From contig CAJTDL010000001.1 in the NCBI GenBank assembly GCA_910575035.1, forward strand, positions 1 through 64,000: a stretch of 64,000 nt of DNA, read 5' to 3'. The translations under genes were made by a program, and so were the position numbers. This DNA comes from Lachnospiraceae bacterium. GTDB lineage: Bacteria > Bacillota > Clostridia > Lachnospirales > Lachnospiraceae. The notes below the pieces were generated by a model. That model was given only the letters and a program-made list of their open reading frames with translations. It searched no databases and was not told the origin of the DNA. The first letter of the stretch is position 1; each line of letters starts with the position of its first letter. Shown in pieces: positions 9,608 to 18,968 of this stretch.

Positions 9608-11197
9608 ATGAAAAAACGATTTGGCAAATGGTTCAATTTAATATTGATTTTAGCCGTAGCCTTTGCCTTATATCCTACACAGACTGTAAAGGCTACAGAT
9701 TTGACAGATTTTACCATGGAAGGAACCGTAGTCACTGGTTACACAGGCCCAGGCGGGAATATTGCAATTCCCTCCACAGCCACAGCCATTGCTGACAATG
9801 CTTTTGCTGGAAATGGAAGCATTTCCAGTGTGACGATCCCTGCAAATGTGACCAGCGTAGGCAATTATGCCTTTTCTGGCTGCACGGGTCTGGGAAGCGT
9901 TACTTTTGGCGGTTCTGTAAGCCTTGGCGGCGGCGTGTTCTACGGATGCAGTTCTTTGGGTTATGTGGAGCTTCCGGCCATGACTTCTATTCCTACGGAA
10001 ACCTTTGACGGATGCAGCAGCCTGGCTTCCGTAGCGATTCCGGAAGGCGTTACCTTTATTGGCGCACAGGCGTTTAATGGGTGCAGCAGCCTTACTTCCC
10101 TGGCGCTTCCCTCCACAGTATCTGAAATTGGGAGCAGCGCTTTTAATAATTGTACCGGCCTTGGCTCCATTGCCATCCCATCTTCAGTGACTTCCATGGG
10201 AAGCGGCGTATTGGCAGGGTGCAGCGGCCTTACATCAGTCACCCTTTCCGAGAGTATGTCCTCTATCCCAGAGTTGACCCTATATGGATGCAGCAGCCTG
10301 TCTGGCGTTAACATTCCGGGTTCTGTCTCAAGTATCGGCTCTCAGGCCTTTGGAAATTGCAGCGGCATGAGCAGCATTACCATCCCTGCTTCTGTTTCCT
10401 CTATGGACATGAGCGCTTTCAGCGGATGCAACAATTTGGCAGAGATTAACGTAGAAAGCGGGAATGGCAGTTATGCCTCCCATGACGGTGCAGTTTACAA
10501 TGCATCCCTGACCCAGTTGATTTACTGCCCGGTTGGCAAGTCCTCATTGGAGCTTTCTCCCAGCATTACTACCATTGGGGCGGCGGCATTCAAGGATTGC
10601 CCTTATGTATATGACCTGACTATCCCAGACGATTCAGTAACGACGATTGAGGCTGACGCTTTTACAGGAAGCGGTATCGCTTCTGTGCGTATTCCCAAAA
10701 GCGTTACCTCTATTGGTTCCCAGTCATCTTGGACACCAGATGTGATTTATGGCTATAAAAATTCCCAGGCAGAGCAGTTTGCAGATGATAATGGATATAT
10801 TTTCCGGCCTTTGGACGATGACGGGGATGATGATCCAGGGAAGGATGATCCGGATCCAGGGAAGGATGATCCGGATCCAGGGAAGGATGATCCGGATCCA
10901 GGGAAGGATGATCCGGATCCAGGGAAGAATGACCCAACGACCCCCAACAATACTGGAAATAATACAAAAAAACCAGGCAGCAGTAATTCAACAGGCACAG
11001 GTGGAACAACCCAAACTGGCACAGGTGGAAGGACGACAACTTCCGCGTCCCGCAGTGTAGGGACTGCCCAGGTTGGCAGCGCAACACCTAAAACAGGCGT
11101 GCCTTTTGATGCCAGGTACCTTCTTTGCGCAGGCGTATTCCTGACAGGCGCATATTTAGTAATATCCAAGAAAAAAGTGGGGAATCATGTGAAGTAA
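9608..11197 (+). CDS. BspA-like leucine-rich repeat protein, sortase-anchored
   Basis: A secreted surface protein of 529 residues. A signal peptide (MKKRFGKWFNLILILAVAFA) ends near residue 29. About ten BspA/LRR_5-type repeats follow, with IP..V..IG..AF.GC.SL.S consensus. Next comes a tandem DPGKDDP linker, a Thr/Ser/Gly/Asn-rich stalk and a C-terminal sorting signal: TPKTG, a hydrophobic segment (YLLCAGVFLTGAYLVI) and a KKK tail. It starts 28 nt after the sortase stop with AGGAGG upstream. The TPKTG motif replaces canonical LPXTG and fits recognition by the adjacent class B sortase. BspA-type LRR proteins often mediate adhesion; the ligand here is unknown. Confidence 0.93.
   Translation: MKKRFGKWFNLILILAVAFALYPTQTVKATDLTDFTMEGTVVTGYTGPGGNIAIPSTATAIADNAFAGNGSISSVTIPANVTSVGNYAFSGCTGLGSVTFGGSVSLGGGVFYGCSSLGYVELPAMTSIPTETFDGCSSLASVAIPEGVTFIGAQAFNGCSSLTSLALPSTVSEIGSSAFNNCTGLGSIAIPSSVTSMGSGVLAGCSGLTSVTLSESMSSIPELTLYGCSSLSGVNIPGSVSSIGSQAFGNCSGMSSITIPASVSSMDMSAFSGCNNLAEINVESGNGSYASHDGAVYNASLTQLIYCPVGKSSLELSPSITTIGAAAFKDCPYVYDLTIPDDSVTTIEADAFTGSGIASVRIPKSVTSIGSQSSWTPDVIYGYKNSQAEQFADDNGYIFRPLDDDGDDDPGKDDPDPGKDDPDPGKDDPDPGKDDPDPGKNDPTTPNNTGNNTKKPGSSNSTGTGGTTQTGTGGRTTTSASRSVGTAQVGSATPKTGVPFDARYLLCAGVFLTGAYLVISKKKVGNHVK
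10832..10936 (+). repeat. five tandem 21-bp units coding for DPGKDDP
   Basis: Four identical copies of a 21-bp unit beginning GATCCAGGGAAGG and a fifth with changes lie in phase in the LRR gene. They encode an acidic, proline-spaced linker between the repeat domain and the wall-spanning stalk. Perfect identity suggests recent slippage expansion, so length may vary between strains. Confidence 0.95.
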
Positions 11198-11267
11198 GGG
11201 GCTGTTGCCCGCTTTTCAGGAAGTTGGCATAGGATGAAAGGCAGATAGCAAATATAATTTTTATGGG

Positions 11268-11338
11268 AAAGCCGATTTGTCTAAGGAGATTCGTTTTTAA
11301 ATTTTAGAAATGGATTTCCATGGATGGAGCGGCTTTTT
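11268..11338 (+). terminator. possible terminator after the LRR gene
   Basis: AAAGCCG at 11268-11274 pairs with CGGCTTT at 11330-11336, followed by two further T residues. The loop is long (55 nt) with weak internal pairing, so this is a tentative call. Confidence 0.35.
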
Positions 11339-11364
11339 GCGTCCATATAAATTCCCCAATTTTC

Positions 11365-11391
11365 TAAAGTTTCCCACTAAACAACCGATAA
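11365..11391 (+). promoter_or_regulatory. sigma-28 (FliA/SigD) promoter upstream of flgM
   Basis: TAAA at 11365-11368, a 15-bp spacer and ACCGATAA at 11384-11391 match the sigma-28 consensus TAAA-N15-GCCGATAA at all but the first -10 base. It places flgM and the hook-filament junction genes in the late flagellar class. Confidence 0.85.
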
Positions 11392-11475
11392 ATAAACTAT
11401 ACAGCAAGTCAGAAAATGCAATATCAGTTGAAGACACAGCGGATCACACTGATATTAAGAAAGGAGATGCCCCTT

Positions 11476-11751
11476 ATGCGTATAGAAGCATATAACCAGA
11501 TTATACAGACTTACAACAGCACCAGGCCTTCCAAAGCCAAGAGCGCCGCAAGCACGGATTGGCGGGATCAGGTGCAGATTTCCAGTAGGGGATACGATTA
11601 TCAGATCGCAAAACAAGCCGTGGCAGAAACACCGGATATCAGGGAAGATAGGGTTGCGCCATTGAAAAACAGTATTGCTTCTGGGAGTTATAAGGTAGAG
11701 CCAGGAGATTTTGCTGCCAAATTGATTGAGAAGTACGAGGCTTATAGATAA
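11476..11751 (+). CDS. flgM: anti-sigma-28 factor FlgM
   Basis: A 91-residue protein that binds and holds the flagellar sigma factor until the hook is finished and FlgM is exported. The conserved C-terminal helix region is visible (VAPLKNSIASGSYKV then FAAKLIEKYEAYR). The start at 11476 follows AAAGGAG at 11460-11465; an upstream in-frame ATG would add 20 residues that do not look like FlgM. It heads the operon, which is the usual arrangement with FlgN and FlgK, and lies directly behind a sigma-28 promoter, giving autoregulation. Confidence 0.9.
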   Translation: MRIEAYNQIIQTYNSTRPSKAKSAASTDWRDQVQISSRGYDYQIAKQAVAETPDIREDRVAPLKNSIASGSYKVEPGDFAAKLIEKYEAYR

Positions 11752-11788
11752 TCACTTCCCAGTAATCATATAGAAATGAGGTTTCCAG

Positions 11789-12301
11789 ATGGCTAGTTTA
11801 ATGGAAAATTTTATGGATATATTAGAAAAAGAAAACGGGGAATACGAGCGCCTGGTGGAGCTGTCCCGTCAAAAGACGCAAGTCATTATTGATGGGAACG
11901 TCCCCGCTTTGGATAAGATTACAGAACAGGAGCAGGAGATAACCGGAACCCTGATCAATTTGGAAAAGAAAAGAGAAGAGATTGTCAATGATATGTCTAT
12001 CGTACTTAGTAAAGACCCCAGTGATCTGACGGTCACTAATATGATAGCATTTTTAAGTAAGCAGCCGCAGGAGCAGCAGAAACTAAAAGATATCAAGCAA
12101 AAGCTGCGGGATACCCTGAACCAGATGGCACGGCTCAATGAGCAGAATGAGTCTTTGTTGCAGCATGCCATAGAAATGACGGAGTTTGACCTGACTCTTT
12201 TCAAAAGCATGCGCCAGGCGCCGACGACTGCCAATTATGACAAACGTGCCAATAATACAGGCGATATCCTAGGTGCTGGCGGCTTTGACGCCAAACAGTA
12301 G
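11789..12301 (+). CDS. flgN: flagellar export chaperone FlgN
   Basis: A 170-residue, highly helical, Glu/Gln-rich cytoplasmic protein in the normal flgM-flgN-flgK order. FlgN chaperones the hook-filament junction proteins FlgK and FlgL before type III export. The N-terminal part (MENFMDILEKENGEYERLVEL) and the central coiled coil fit the family, as does the length. Sequence conservation in this family is low, so gene order contributes to the call. Confidence 0.85.
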   Translation: MASLMENFMDILEKENGEYERLVELSRQKTQVIIDGNVPALDKITEQEQEITGTLINLEKKREEIVNDMSIVLSKDPSDLTVTNMIAFLSKQPQEQQKLKDIKQKLRDTLNQMARLNEQNESLLQHAIEMTEFDLTLFKSMRQAPTTANYDKRANNTGDILGAGGFDAKQ

Positions 12302-12518
12302 CAGCCAGGCCGGGGCATGGTAATAGTAGTGGAGTTTAGTTATGTAATTTATATATGTTTTACAGCAAATAATTTGCGCAATACGCCAGGGAGGGCATTA
12401 TAGCATACAATGGCGCGTTGCGCTTAATTTTAGGCGGAAAACAAGGTTGAATATGAAACGGATTTCTTTCACATCTTGTCAATGCCTGTACAAATAGTGA
12501 AAGGAATGGTTAAAGAAT

Positions 12519-14216
12519 ATGGCAAATGGAATGGGAAGCCTGTATATTGGCGCCTCTGGCCTGCAGAACAGCCAGAACGCCTTGAATACAACGGCGAATA
12601 ACCTTGCAAATGTCGATACTAAGGGATATGTCAGGCAGCAGGTGCTTTTTTCGGATCGGGAGTATTTAAACCTTGGCCAGTCCGCAATTAGCAAACAGCA
12701 GACAGGCATGGGCCTGAACATTGCTGACGTAGTGCATACCAGGGATTATTTTTTGGATCGGTATTACCGCACAGAGAATGGCCGGCAGGCATTTTATGAA
12801 GCCAGCGGTGAAGTGGCAGACGGATTGATTGATGTTTTCCAGGAGCTAGAAGGAGAAGCTTTTCAGGATACATTGACAAACCTGATTAACTCTTTTCATG
12901 AGATGGCGAAAGGGCCGGAAGTGGAAGTGCATCAAAATCTGATCATTTCGAAAAGTACGCTGTTTTTACAGCGTGTCACAGAAATGTACGGTGACATGAA
13001 GGAATATCAGGACAAGGTCAATATTCAGATCAAGGAGAGCATTGACCGGGTCAATGAGCTTGGGAAGAAAATCCTGGATCTGAATAAAGAGATTGTCCGT
13101 GTGGAATCCGGCGGCATAGAAACAGCTATGACATTGCGGGATGAGCGTGACAATGCGCTGGATGAGCTATCTGCCTTGGGAAAGGTTGATTTCTCAGAAA
13201 ATATAGATGGTTCTGTGCGGGTGAAGTTTGAAAACGTGGAATTTGTAGACGAATTGCATATGTATGAGATCCAGGGGATGAAAGATCCTCTGACAGGCTT
13301 TGTGAACCCTATTTGGCCTCAGTTATCAGATATAGGGCGCGGCCAATATACGGACGTATTTAATTTTACAGTGGATATTTCTTCTGAATTAAATACAGAT
13401 ATTGGACGTTTGAAAGCCCTGGTGCTGGCTCGGGGTGACAAGGCGGCGACTTATAAGGATGTCAGCGGCCTTTCAGCAACGGCTTTTAATGACGGTGTGG
13501 GCATGTCTATTATGATGGAGGGCCAGGCAGAGCTGGATCAGCTGGTGCATAATATTGTGACGGCGATCAATGACGTCTTAAGCCCTACCAAGGTAGTGAG
13601 CTTTACAGGCATGGACGGCACGGTTTACACGAATGCAAGGGTATGGGATGAGGAAAATGCCTGCATTGGCGCGGACGGCCAGAAGCCAGGCCAGGAATTG
13701 TTTGTAAGGAGGGGCTGCGACCGTTATACAAAGGTACAGGCTACTGACGGCACCATGTATTATGTGTACAATGAAGAGGATCCTACAGACACTGCTAAGA
13801 TGTACTGCATTGAAGGCCTTATGATTAACCCGGATTTGGTGGAAGAGGAATCACGGTTCCCGCATTTGCACCAGAATGGGGAGCCGGCATGGGGAGAGAT
13901 TGCAGAAAAGATGGTGGCTGCTTGGGAAAAGAAGAATCAGATCGTCAACCCCAATAATATAGCGCCCTGTAACTTTATGGGATATTATGAGCGGATGATT
14001 ATAGAGCTTTCTACAAAGGGATCTGTCTATAACGGTTTGGCCAGCAGCCTTACTACTGAGGTGGCCAGCATCGACAACAACAGGCAGCAGGTGTTTGGCG
14101 TTTCTTCAGATGAAGAGCTGAGCAATATGATCAAATACCAGAGTGCATATAATGCGGCAAGCCGGTTTATCAATGTGGTTTCAGAGATGCTGGAGCATCT
14201 GGTGACCCGGCTGTAG
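12519..14216 (+). CDS. flgK: flagellar hook-associated protein FlgK, copy 1
   Basis: A 565-residue exported hook-filament junction protein. The N-terminus has the rod/hook signature (YIGASGLQNSQNALNTTANN then NVDTKGYVRQQ) and the C-terminus the matching amphipathic helix (NMIKYQSAYNAASRFINVV). The middle (~200-450) is variable. It follows flgN after a 217-nt gap in which I see no further gene and no sigma-28 promoter. A second FlgK paralogue follows after 24 nt. Confidence 0.93.
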   Translation: MANGMGSLYIGASGLQNSQNALNTTANNLANVDTKGYVRQQVLFSDREYLNLGQSAISKQQTGMGLNIADVVHTRDYFLDRYYRTENGRQAFYEASGEVADGLIDVFQELEGEAFQDTLTNLINSFHEMAKGPEVEVHQNLIISKSTLFLQRVTEMYGDMKEYQDKVNIQIKESIDRVNELGKKILDLNKEIVRVESGGIETAMTLRDERDNALDELSALGKVDFSENIDGSVRVKFENVEFVDELHMYEIQGMKDPLTGFVNPIWPQLSDIGRGQYTDVFNFTVDISSELNTDIGRLKALVLARGDKAATYKDVSGLSATAFNDGVGMSIMMEGQAELDQLVHNIVTAINDVLSPTKVVSFTGMDGTVYTNARVWDEENACIGADGQKPGQELFVRRGCDRYTKVQATDGTMYYVYNEEDPTDTAKMYCIEGLMINPDLVEEESRFPHLHQNGEPAWGEIAEKMVAAWEKKNQIVNPNNIAPCNFMGYYERMIIELSTKGSVYNGLASSLTTEVASIDNNRQQVFGVSSDEELSNMIKYQSAYNAASRFINVVSEMLEHLVTRL

Positions 14217-14240
14217 AACAGAATGTGTTAGGAGGAGAAT

Positions 14241-16070
14241 ATGCCATCAACTTTTTTCGGATTGACAATTGCAGGTTCTGCCTTAAATTCCTTCCATGTG
14301 GCGACCAACACAATTGCCAATAATATATCAAATGTCAATACAAAGGGCTACTCCAGGCAGGAGGCTGTCCATTTGGCCGCTGACCCTATGCGGACAAACC
14401 AAAAATACGGCATGGTAGGAACCGGTGTTACTACCCCAGAAATTATCCAGAAGCGTGATTTTTACTATGATGTGAAATACTGGGGCATCAATGCCAAGGT
14501 AGGGCGGTATGAGGCAGAATACTACTATATGGAACAGATTGAGGATTATTTGCTGGATGAAGATGGAGCCAAAGGCTTTGCGACCATCTTAAATGAAATG
14601 TTTGCTGCCCTGGAGACTTTGAAGGGGACGCCGGAGAGCCTGGATTCCAGGAAGGCTTTTATTGGGGCTAGCCAGAATTTTACCAGCTTTTTTACCAGTA
14701 TGAGCGCAGGCCTTACCCAGATCCAGAACGATTTGAATGAGGAAATTACGGCACAGGTAGAGGATATTAACAGCATTGCACAGAAAATTGCCCTGCTGAA
14801 CAAGCAGATTAATGTGATCGAACTGCAGGGGACAAACGCCAATGAACTGCGGGATAAGCGGGCCTTGCTGATCGACCAGCTGTCTGAGCGTGTATCTGTG
14901 GAAGTGGTAGAGACAGAGGTGCCGAACCGCAACTTTCCAGATATCTATACAGGAGCCACCAATTACCAGGTAAAAATCAACGGCCATACCCTGGTGGATA
15001 ATTTTGAATATAATACCCTGAAATATGTACCCCGGGACAAGAAGGTCAATCAGTCCGATTCAGAAGGTCTTTATGACCTTTATTGGTCTGACACGGATAT
15101 GCCTTTCAGCGCGGCAGGTTCAGGCTTTGAAGGCAGGCTGAAAGCGCTGTTTGCCATACGTGACGGCAACAATGCGGAGGCGTTCCAGGGAAGGGTGCTG
15201 TCGGTTGAACCAGGAGGCCGCGGGGATGTTGTTACCATCTCTAATCCAAGCATTACAGACGTCAACAGCATGACCATGCCAGCAGAAGGCGTGATCACCA
15301 TCAATAATACAGAATACCACTATACAGGATTTTCCTATGACGCTACAACACAGACTTACCAATTTCAGTTAAATAAGCCCCTTTCCACGTCAATGCGGGA
15401 AGAGCTTTGTGGCAAGGGCGCGATTATAGGCCAGAATATTGATACCATGGGAATCCCCTATTATCAGGCACAGCTCAATAATTTTGTGAGGGAATTTGCA
15501 AAACAGTTTAATGAAATCCAGAAGTCGGGCGTGGATATGTATGGGAATCCCGGAGGCGCTTTCTTTGTGGCTAAGAGCCCGGCAGATGGGACAGAATATA
15601 CCTTTGAGAACTACCAGGAAAATGGCAGCATGAATGTATATGACGATTCCTACTATCTGCTGACAGCCGCCAATTTCGCTGTGGCAGGCGAGACGGCAAA
15701 GGATGCTAATAAAATGGTAACCTTAGAAAAGAAAGATTTGGACGATGGGGTAGCCACCCAGGAGCTTGTGACCAAGATGCTGAGCTTGAAGAGCGAAGTG
15801 GTGATGTTCCGGGGCGGGGGGGCTGATTCCTTCTTAAAGTGCCTGATCAATGACAATTCCGTAGATACAGAAAAAGCTAAGCTCTTTTTGAAGAATTATC
15901 AGAATATCTCACAGACTGTTGAGACTAGGAGAATGTCTATTTCAGGTGTGGATGAGGACGAAGAAGCCTTGGATATGATGAAATTTCAAAATGCATATAA
16001 TCTTGCATCCAGGATTATTCAGACTATGACAGAGATGTATGACCGCCTGATCCTGGAAACCGGCGTATAA
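14241..16070 (+). CDS. flgK: flagellar hook-associated protein FlgK, copy 2
   Basis: A 609-residue paralogue of the preceding gene. It begins FFGLTIAGSALNSFHVATNT with NVNTKGYSRQE, closer to canonical FlgK, and ends with MMKFQNAYNLASRIIQTM. AGGAGG lies just before the ATG. The two FlgK proteins share terminal helices but differ strongly in the middle, so this is an old duplication or acquisition, not a recent repeat. They may assemble at different positions or form a mixed junction ring (inference). Confidence 0.93.
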   Translation: MPSTFFGLTIAGSALNSFHVATNTIANNISNVNTKGYSRQEAVHLAADPMRTNQKYGMVGTGVTTPEIIQKRDFYYDVKYWGINAKVGRYEAEYYYMEQIEDYLLDEDGAKGFATILNEMFAALETLKGTPESLDSRKAFIGASQNFTSFFTSMSAGLTQIQNDLNEEITAQVEDINSIAQKIALLNKQINVIELQGTNANELRDKRALLIDQLSERVSVEVVETEVPNRNFPDIYTGATNYQVKINGHTLVDNFEYNTLKYVPRDKKVNQSDSEGLYDLYWSDTDMPFSAAGSGFEGRLKALFAIRDGNNAEAFQGRVLSVEPGGRGDVVTISNPSITDVNSMTMPAEGVITINNTEYHYTGFSYDATTQTYQFQLNKPLSTSMREELCGKGAIIGQNIDTMGIPYYQAQLNNFVREFAKQFNEIQKSGVDMYGNPGGAFFVAKSPADGTEYTFENYQENGSMNVYDDSYYLLTAANFAVAGETAKDANKMVTLEKKDLDDGVATQELVTKMLSLKSEVVMFRGGGADSFLKCLINDNSVDTEKAKLFLKNYQNISQTVETRRMSISGVDEDEEALDMMKFQNAYNLASRIIQTMTEMYDRLILETGV

Positions 16071-16082
16071 GGAGGTATTTAA

Positions 16083-17615
16083 ATGAGAGTCACAAATAGT
16101 ATGATCAGCAAAAACAGCATGAACAATATGAACAATAATAAGATATCTGTGGATAAGCTGAATAACCAGATGTCTTCCCAGAAGAAAATTTCAAGGCCTT
16201 CTGAGGATCCGGTCATTGCCATTCGTGCCCTTCGCCTGAGGAGCAACCTAAGCGAGCTGAATCAATATTATGAACGTAATATACCAGATGCCCAGTCATG
16301 GATGGAAGTGACAGAGGGCGCTTTGACCAATATGGAAAAGATTTTAGAGGATGTTTATGGGAAATGCGTGCAGGGCGCCCATGATACACTGACAGAAGAA
16401 GACAGGGCTTCTATCCTGAAGGATCTCCAGTCCCTCCGCCAGCAGGTCTATGCAGAGGGAAATGCAGAGTGCATTGGCAGGACGGTGTTCACAGGCTATA
16501 AGACGAACAGCAAGCTTACTTTTATGAAGGATGAGAAGGATATAGCCTATGAGATCACAGAGCCTATTTCTTACCAGAACATTGATGAGAAGCGTTTTTA
16601 CAGCAATTATGTGGATGTGCCGGGTTCCAAGGAAGATCTGCTGCCAGGCGTTTCGATGGATCAGATGCCGCAGGAATACACGGTTAATCGGATTCGCCTG
16701 TCCTATGAAGGGCTTGGGGATATTACGGCGGATGATATTTGCTATATAGACGCAAATGGGAACAAGCATAGCTTGGCAGATCTCTCTTTCCCAGTAGAAG
16801 GTATGGAGATGTATACCAATGTGACAACAAATAAATCTTATAATGACTGGGTAAATGAGGATTATAAAGTAGGCGACAATGAGGTGATTTTCTTCAAAGA
16901 GACTGGAGAGTTGATTTTAGGTAAGAATGTTGCTAACTATATGGGGAATAACAAGACCCAGTTAAGTATTACCTATACGAAAACAGGCTTTGCTGAAGGT
17001 GAACTCCGCCCAGAGCATTACTTCGACTGTAAGAATATTACAGATCCAGAGCACCCCATTGAGTATACCAAGTCTAACCAGGAGATTAATTTCACCATTG
17101 CCTTTAACCAGGATATTGTAGTAAATACCCAGGCCAGCGATATGCTCAGCTCTTCCATTGGCCGTGATGTAGATGAGATGACCAATGCTGTAGAAGCTGC
17201 GATTGCAGCCCATGATAAGGTAAAACAGATAAAAAATATGACGACCCTGGCACAATATGCTGACGAGGAATCCCAGGCAGCCCTGGCACAGTGGCTGGAG
17301 GCAGCGGAAAAGGAAGCTTCTTATGCAGATGACAACCTGCAGAAGGTATTTGGAAGGGGAGAGACTAATTTCCAGAAATACAAGAATGATATCGTCCTTG
17401 CCCGGACAGACTTAGGAAGCAGGGAGAGCCGCCTGAAGCTGACAGAGAACCGCATGTCCAATCAGCAGGCCACCTTGGAGAAGCTGAAGTCCCGGAACGA
17501 GGATAAGGAACTGTCTGATATTATCATTGAGTTTACAGCGGCTTATAGTGCATATCAGGCATCCCTGCAGGCGTCAGCTAAGGCCAACGGCCAGACGCTG
17601 TTGAGTTACCTGTAA
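16083..17615 (+). CDS. flgL: flagellar hook-associated protein FlgL
   Basis: A 510-residue flagellin-like hook-filament junction protein. The N-terminus (MRVTNSMISKNSMNNMNNNK, then KKISRPSEDP) and the C-terminus (FTAAYSAYQASLQASAKA) are the paired terminal helices of FlgL. It is considerably longer than many FlgL proteins of about 300 residues, owing to an inserted central domain (~170-370). AAGGAGG precedes the ATG by 6 nt. It is the last structural gene before fliW. Confidence 0.92.
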   Translation: MRVTNSMISKNSMNNMNNNKISVDKLNNQMSSQKKISRPSEDPVIAIRALRLRSNLSELNQYYERNIPDAQSWMEVTEGALTNMEKILEDVYGKCVQGAHDTLTEEDRASILKDLQSLRQQVYAEGNAECIGRTVFTGYKTNSKLTFMKDEKDIAYEITEPISYQNIDEKRFYSNYVDVPGSKEDLLPGVSMDQMPQEYTVNRIRLSYEGLGDITADDICYIDANGNKHSLADLSFPVEGMEMYTNVTTNKSYNDWVNEDYKVGDNEVIFFKETGELILGKNVANYMGNNKTQLSITYTKTGFAEGELRPEHYFDCKNITDPEHPIEYTKSNQEINFTIAFNQDIVVNTQASDMLSSSIGRDVDEMTNAVEAAIAAHDKVKQIKNMTTLAQYADEESQAALAQWLEAAEKEASYADDNLQKVFGRGETNFQKYKNDIVLARTDLGSRESRLKLTENRMSNQQATLEKLKSRNEDKELSDIIIEFTAAYSAYQASLQASAKANGQTLLSYL

Positions 17616-17696
17616 GGCAAAATTGGCTATAGGCTGCAGTAGGGCAGGGTTGTACTGCCCTGCGGCTTGTGGGAAATCGGAAGCTGGAGGAAGAAA

Positions 17697-18161
17697 ATGC
17701 AGTTAAACACAAGGTTATTTGGAGAGATAGAGATAGAAGAAGAAAAGATTATCTTTTTTGAAAAGGGGATTATTGGCTTCCCGGACTGCAATCAATTCAC
17801 GTTGATTTCAGACTTGAAGGAGGATGGAACCCCAAAAGGGATTTCCTGGCTGCAGTCTTTGGATGAGCCAGCCTTTGCGCTTCCAGTGATGGATCCGCTA
17901 TTGATTAAGGAAGACTACCGTCCCTGGATTGCAGAGGAGATGCTGAAGCCTTTGGGAAATCTGAATGAAGAGAATATCTACATTCTGGTGTCTGTTACAG
18001 CTACAGAGGATATTACACAGCTCAGCGTAAATTTAAAGGCGCCTTTTATTATTAATTCTGAAGAGCGCAAAGGCCACCAGATTATTGTGGAGGATGATTT
18101 TCCTGTAAAGTTTAAGATTTATGACATATTGAAGGCAAAAAAAGAAGAGGCAGGTGAATAG
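17697..18161 (+). CDS. fliW: flagellar assembly factor FliW
   Basis: A 154-residue cytoplasmic protein that binds flagellin and, when free, antagonises CsrA, coupling flagellin translation to secretion. Family landmarks are visible: RLFGEIEIEEEKIIFFEKG, GFPD near residue 25, and the central SLDEPAFALPVMDP segment. I start at the ATG at 17697 because GGAGG lies 6 nt upstream; an earlier in-frame start at 17667 adds an atypical extension. It is immediately followed by csrA, the standard partner-switch pair. Confidence 0.93.
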   Translation: MQLNTRLFGEIEIEEEKIIFFEKGIIGFPDCNQFTLISDLKEDGTPKGISWLQSLDEPAFALPVMDPLLIKEDYRPWIAEEMLKPLGNLNEENIYILVSVTATEDITQLSVNLKAPFIINSEERKGHQIIVEDDFPVKFKIYDILKAKKEEAGE

Positions 18162-18162
18162 G

Positions 18163-18378
18163 ATGCTGGCATTGACCAGAAAAAAGGGAGAATCCATCAT
18201 TGTTAACAATGATATAGAAATCAGTATCCTGGAGCTGCGCGGAGACCAAGTGAAGATCGGGATCAGCGCCCCCAAGGAAGTCCCTGTTTACCGTAAAGAG
18301 GTTTATCTTCAGATTCAGAAAGAAAACGAAGCGGCATTGTCAGCAGACAGTATCACAGCACTGAAGGAGATCCTGTAA
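18163..18378 (+). CDS. csrA: carbon storage regulator CsrA
   Basis: A 71-residue RNA-binding regulator starting MLALTRKKGESI, with the GDQVKIGISAPKEVPVYRKEV core. As in other Gram-positives it probably represses flagellin translation and is inhibited by FliW encoded next door. The ATG at 18163 lies 1 nt after the fliW stop, with GGCAGGTG inside the fliW end as the likely ribosome binding site; a GTG at 18154 in frame is less likely because it would precede the canonical start. Confidence 0.95.
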   Translation: MLALTRKKGESIIVNNDIEISILELRGDQVKIGISAPKEVPVYRKEVYLQIQKENEAALSADSITALKEIL

Positions 18379-18404
18379 GGGTCCAGATAATTTGCCGGTT
18401 GTTC

Positions 18405-18431
18405 TAAATTTTCGTCTCAGGCAGCCGATAT
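18405..18431 (+). promoter_or_regulatory. sigma-28 promoter upstream of flaG-fliD-fliS
   Basis: TAAA at 18405-18408, 15 bp, then GCCGATAT at 18424-18431 is an exact match to the sigma-28 consensus. It should drive flaG, fliD, fliS and the following chaperone-like gene as a late flagellar unit. Confidence 0.92.
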
Positions 18432-18483
18432 ATATTAGTAGAAAAATAGCAAAAAGAAATGTTTCACACGGAGGTGATTTTCA

Positions 18484-18912
18484 ATGGAGGTTGGAAAAAT
18501 AAACACACCAACTGCGGTCTATCAGGGAAGTGGGCCGGAGCTGGCTGCGAAAAAAGAGACAGAAGTTAGTTCTGATGTACAGGCTGAGAGAAGGCCGGTA
18601 TCAGACAACGCTGCAGTGATAAGTTCGGCGAATACAAACACTGCGAAATCCGAAGAAGACAAACAGAATGGAGCAGATGCCCAGGACACTGCCACTATGA
18701 ATCAAATCAAGCGTGCAGTGGATGAGGTAAACCGCAAGGTAAAGAATAACGAGCTGATTTTTGGGATTCATGACGCAACAAATCGTGTAACGATTAAGGT
18801 GGTTGATAAGAGCACCAAGGAAGTGCTCCGTGAGTTCCCGCCAGAGCAGACATTGGATATGATCGCCAAGGTATGGGAACTGGCAGGAATTATGGTAGAT
18901 GAGAGAAGGTAG
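18484..18912 (+). CDS. flaG: FlaG family protein
   Basis: A 142-residue protein with a low-complexity N-terminal half and a conserved C-terminal FlaG domain (LIFGIHDATNRVTIKVVD, then VLREFPPEQTLDMIAKVWEL). FlaG proteins influence filament length or flagellin assembly; the mechanism is not settled. GGAGGTGA precedes the start. It lies between csrA and fliD, as in many Firmicutes. Confidence 0.9.
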   Translation: MEVGKINTPTAVYQGSGPELAAKKETEVSSDVQAERRPVSDNAAVISSANTNTAKSEEDKQNGADAQDTATMNQIKRAVDEVNRKVKNNELIFGIHDATNRVTIKVVDKSTKEVLREFPPEQTLDMIAKVWELAGIMVDERR

Positions 18913-18968
18913 CCATTTCGCGATGGCAGATGCAGCAGTATTTTGGATAGATAGGAGGGATATCATAT

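Noticed and set aside
10710-11169. Long antisense open frames across the LRR linker
   Set aside because: They come from the 21-bp tandem repeat lacking stops in several frames and have no start signals.
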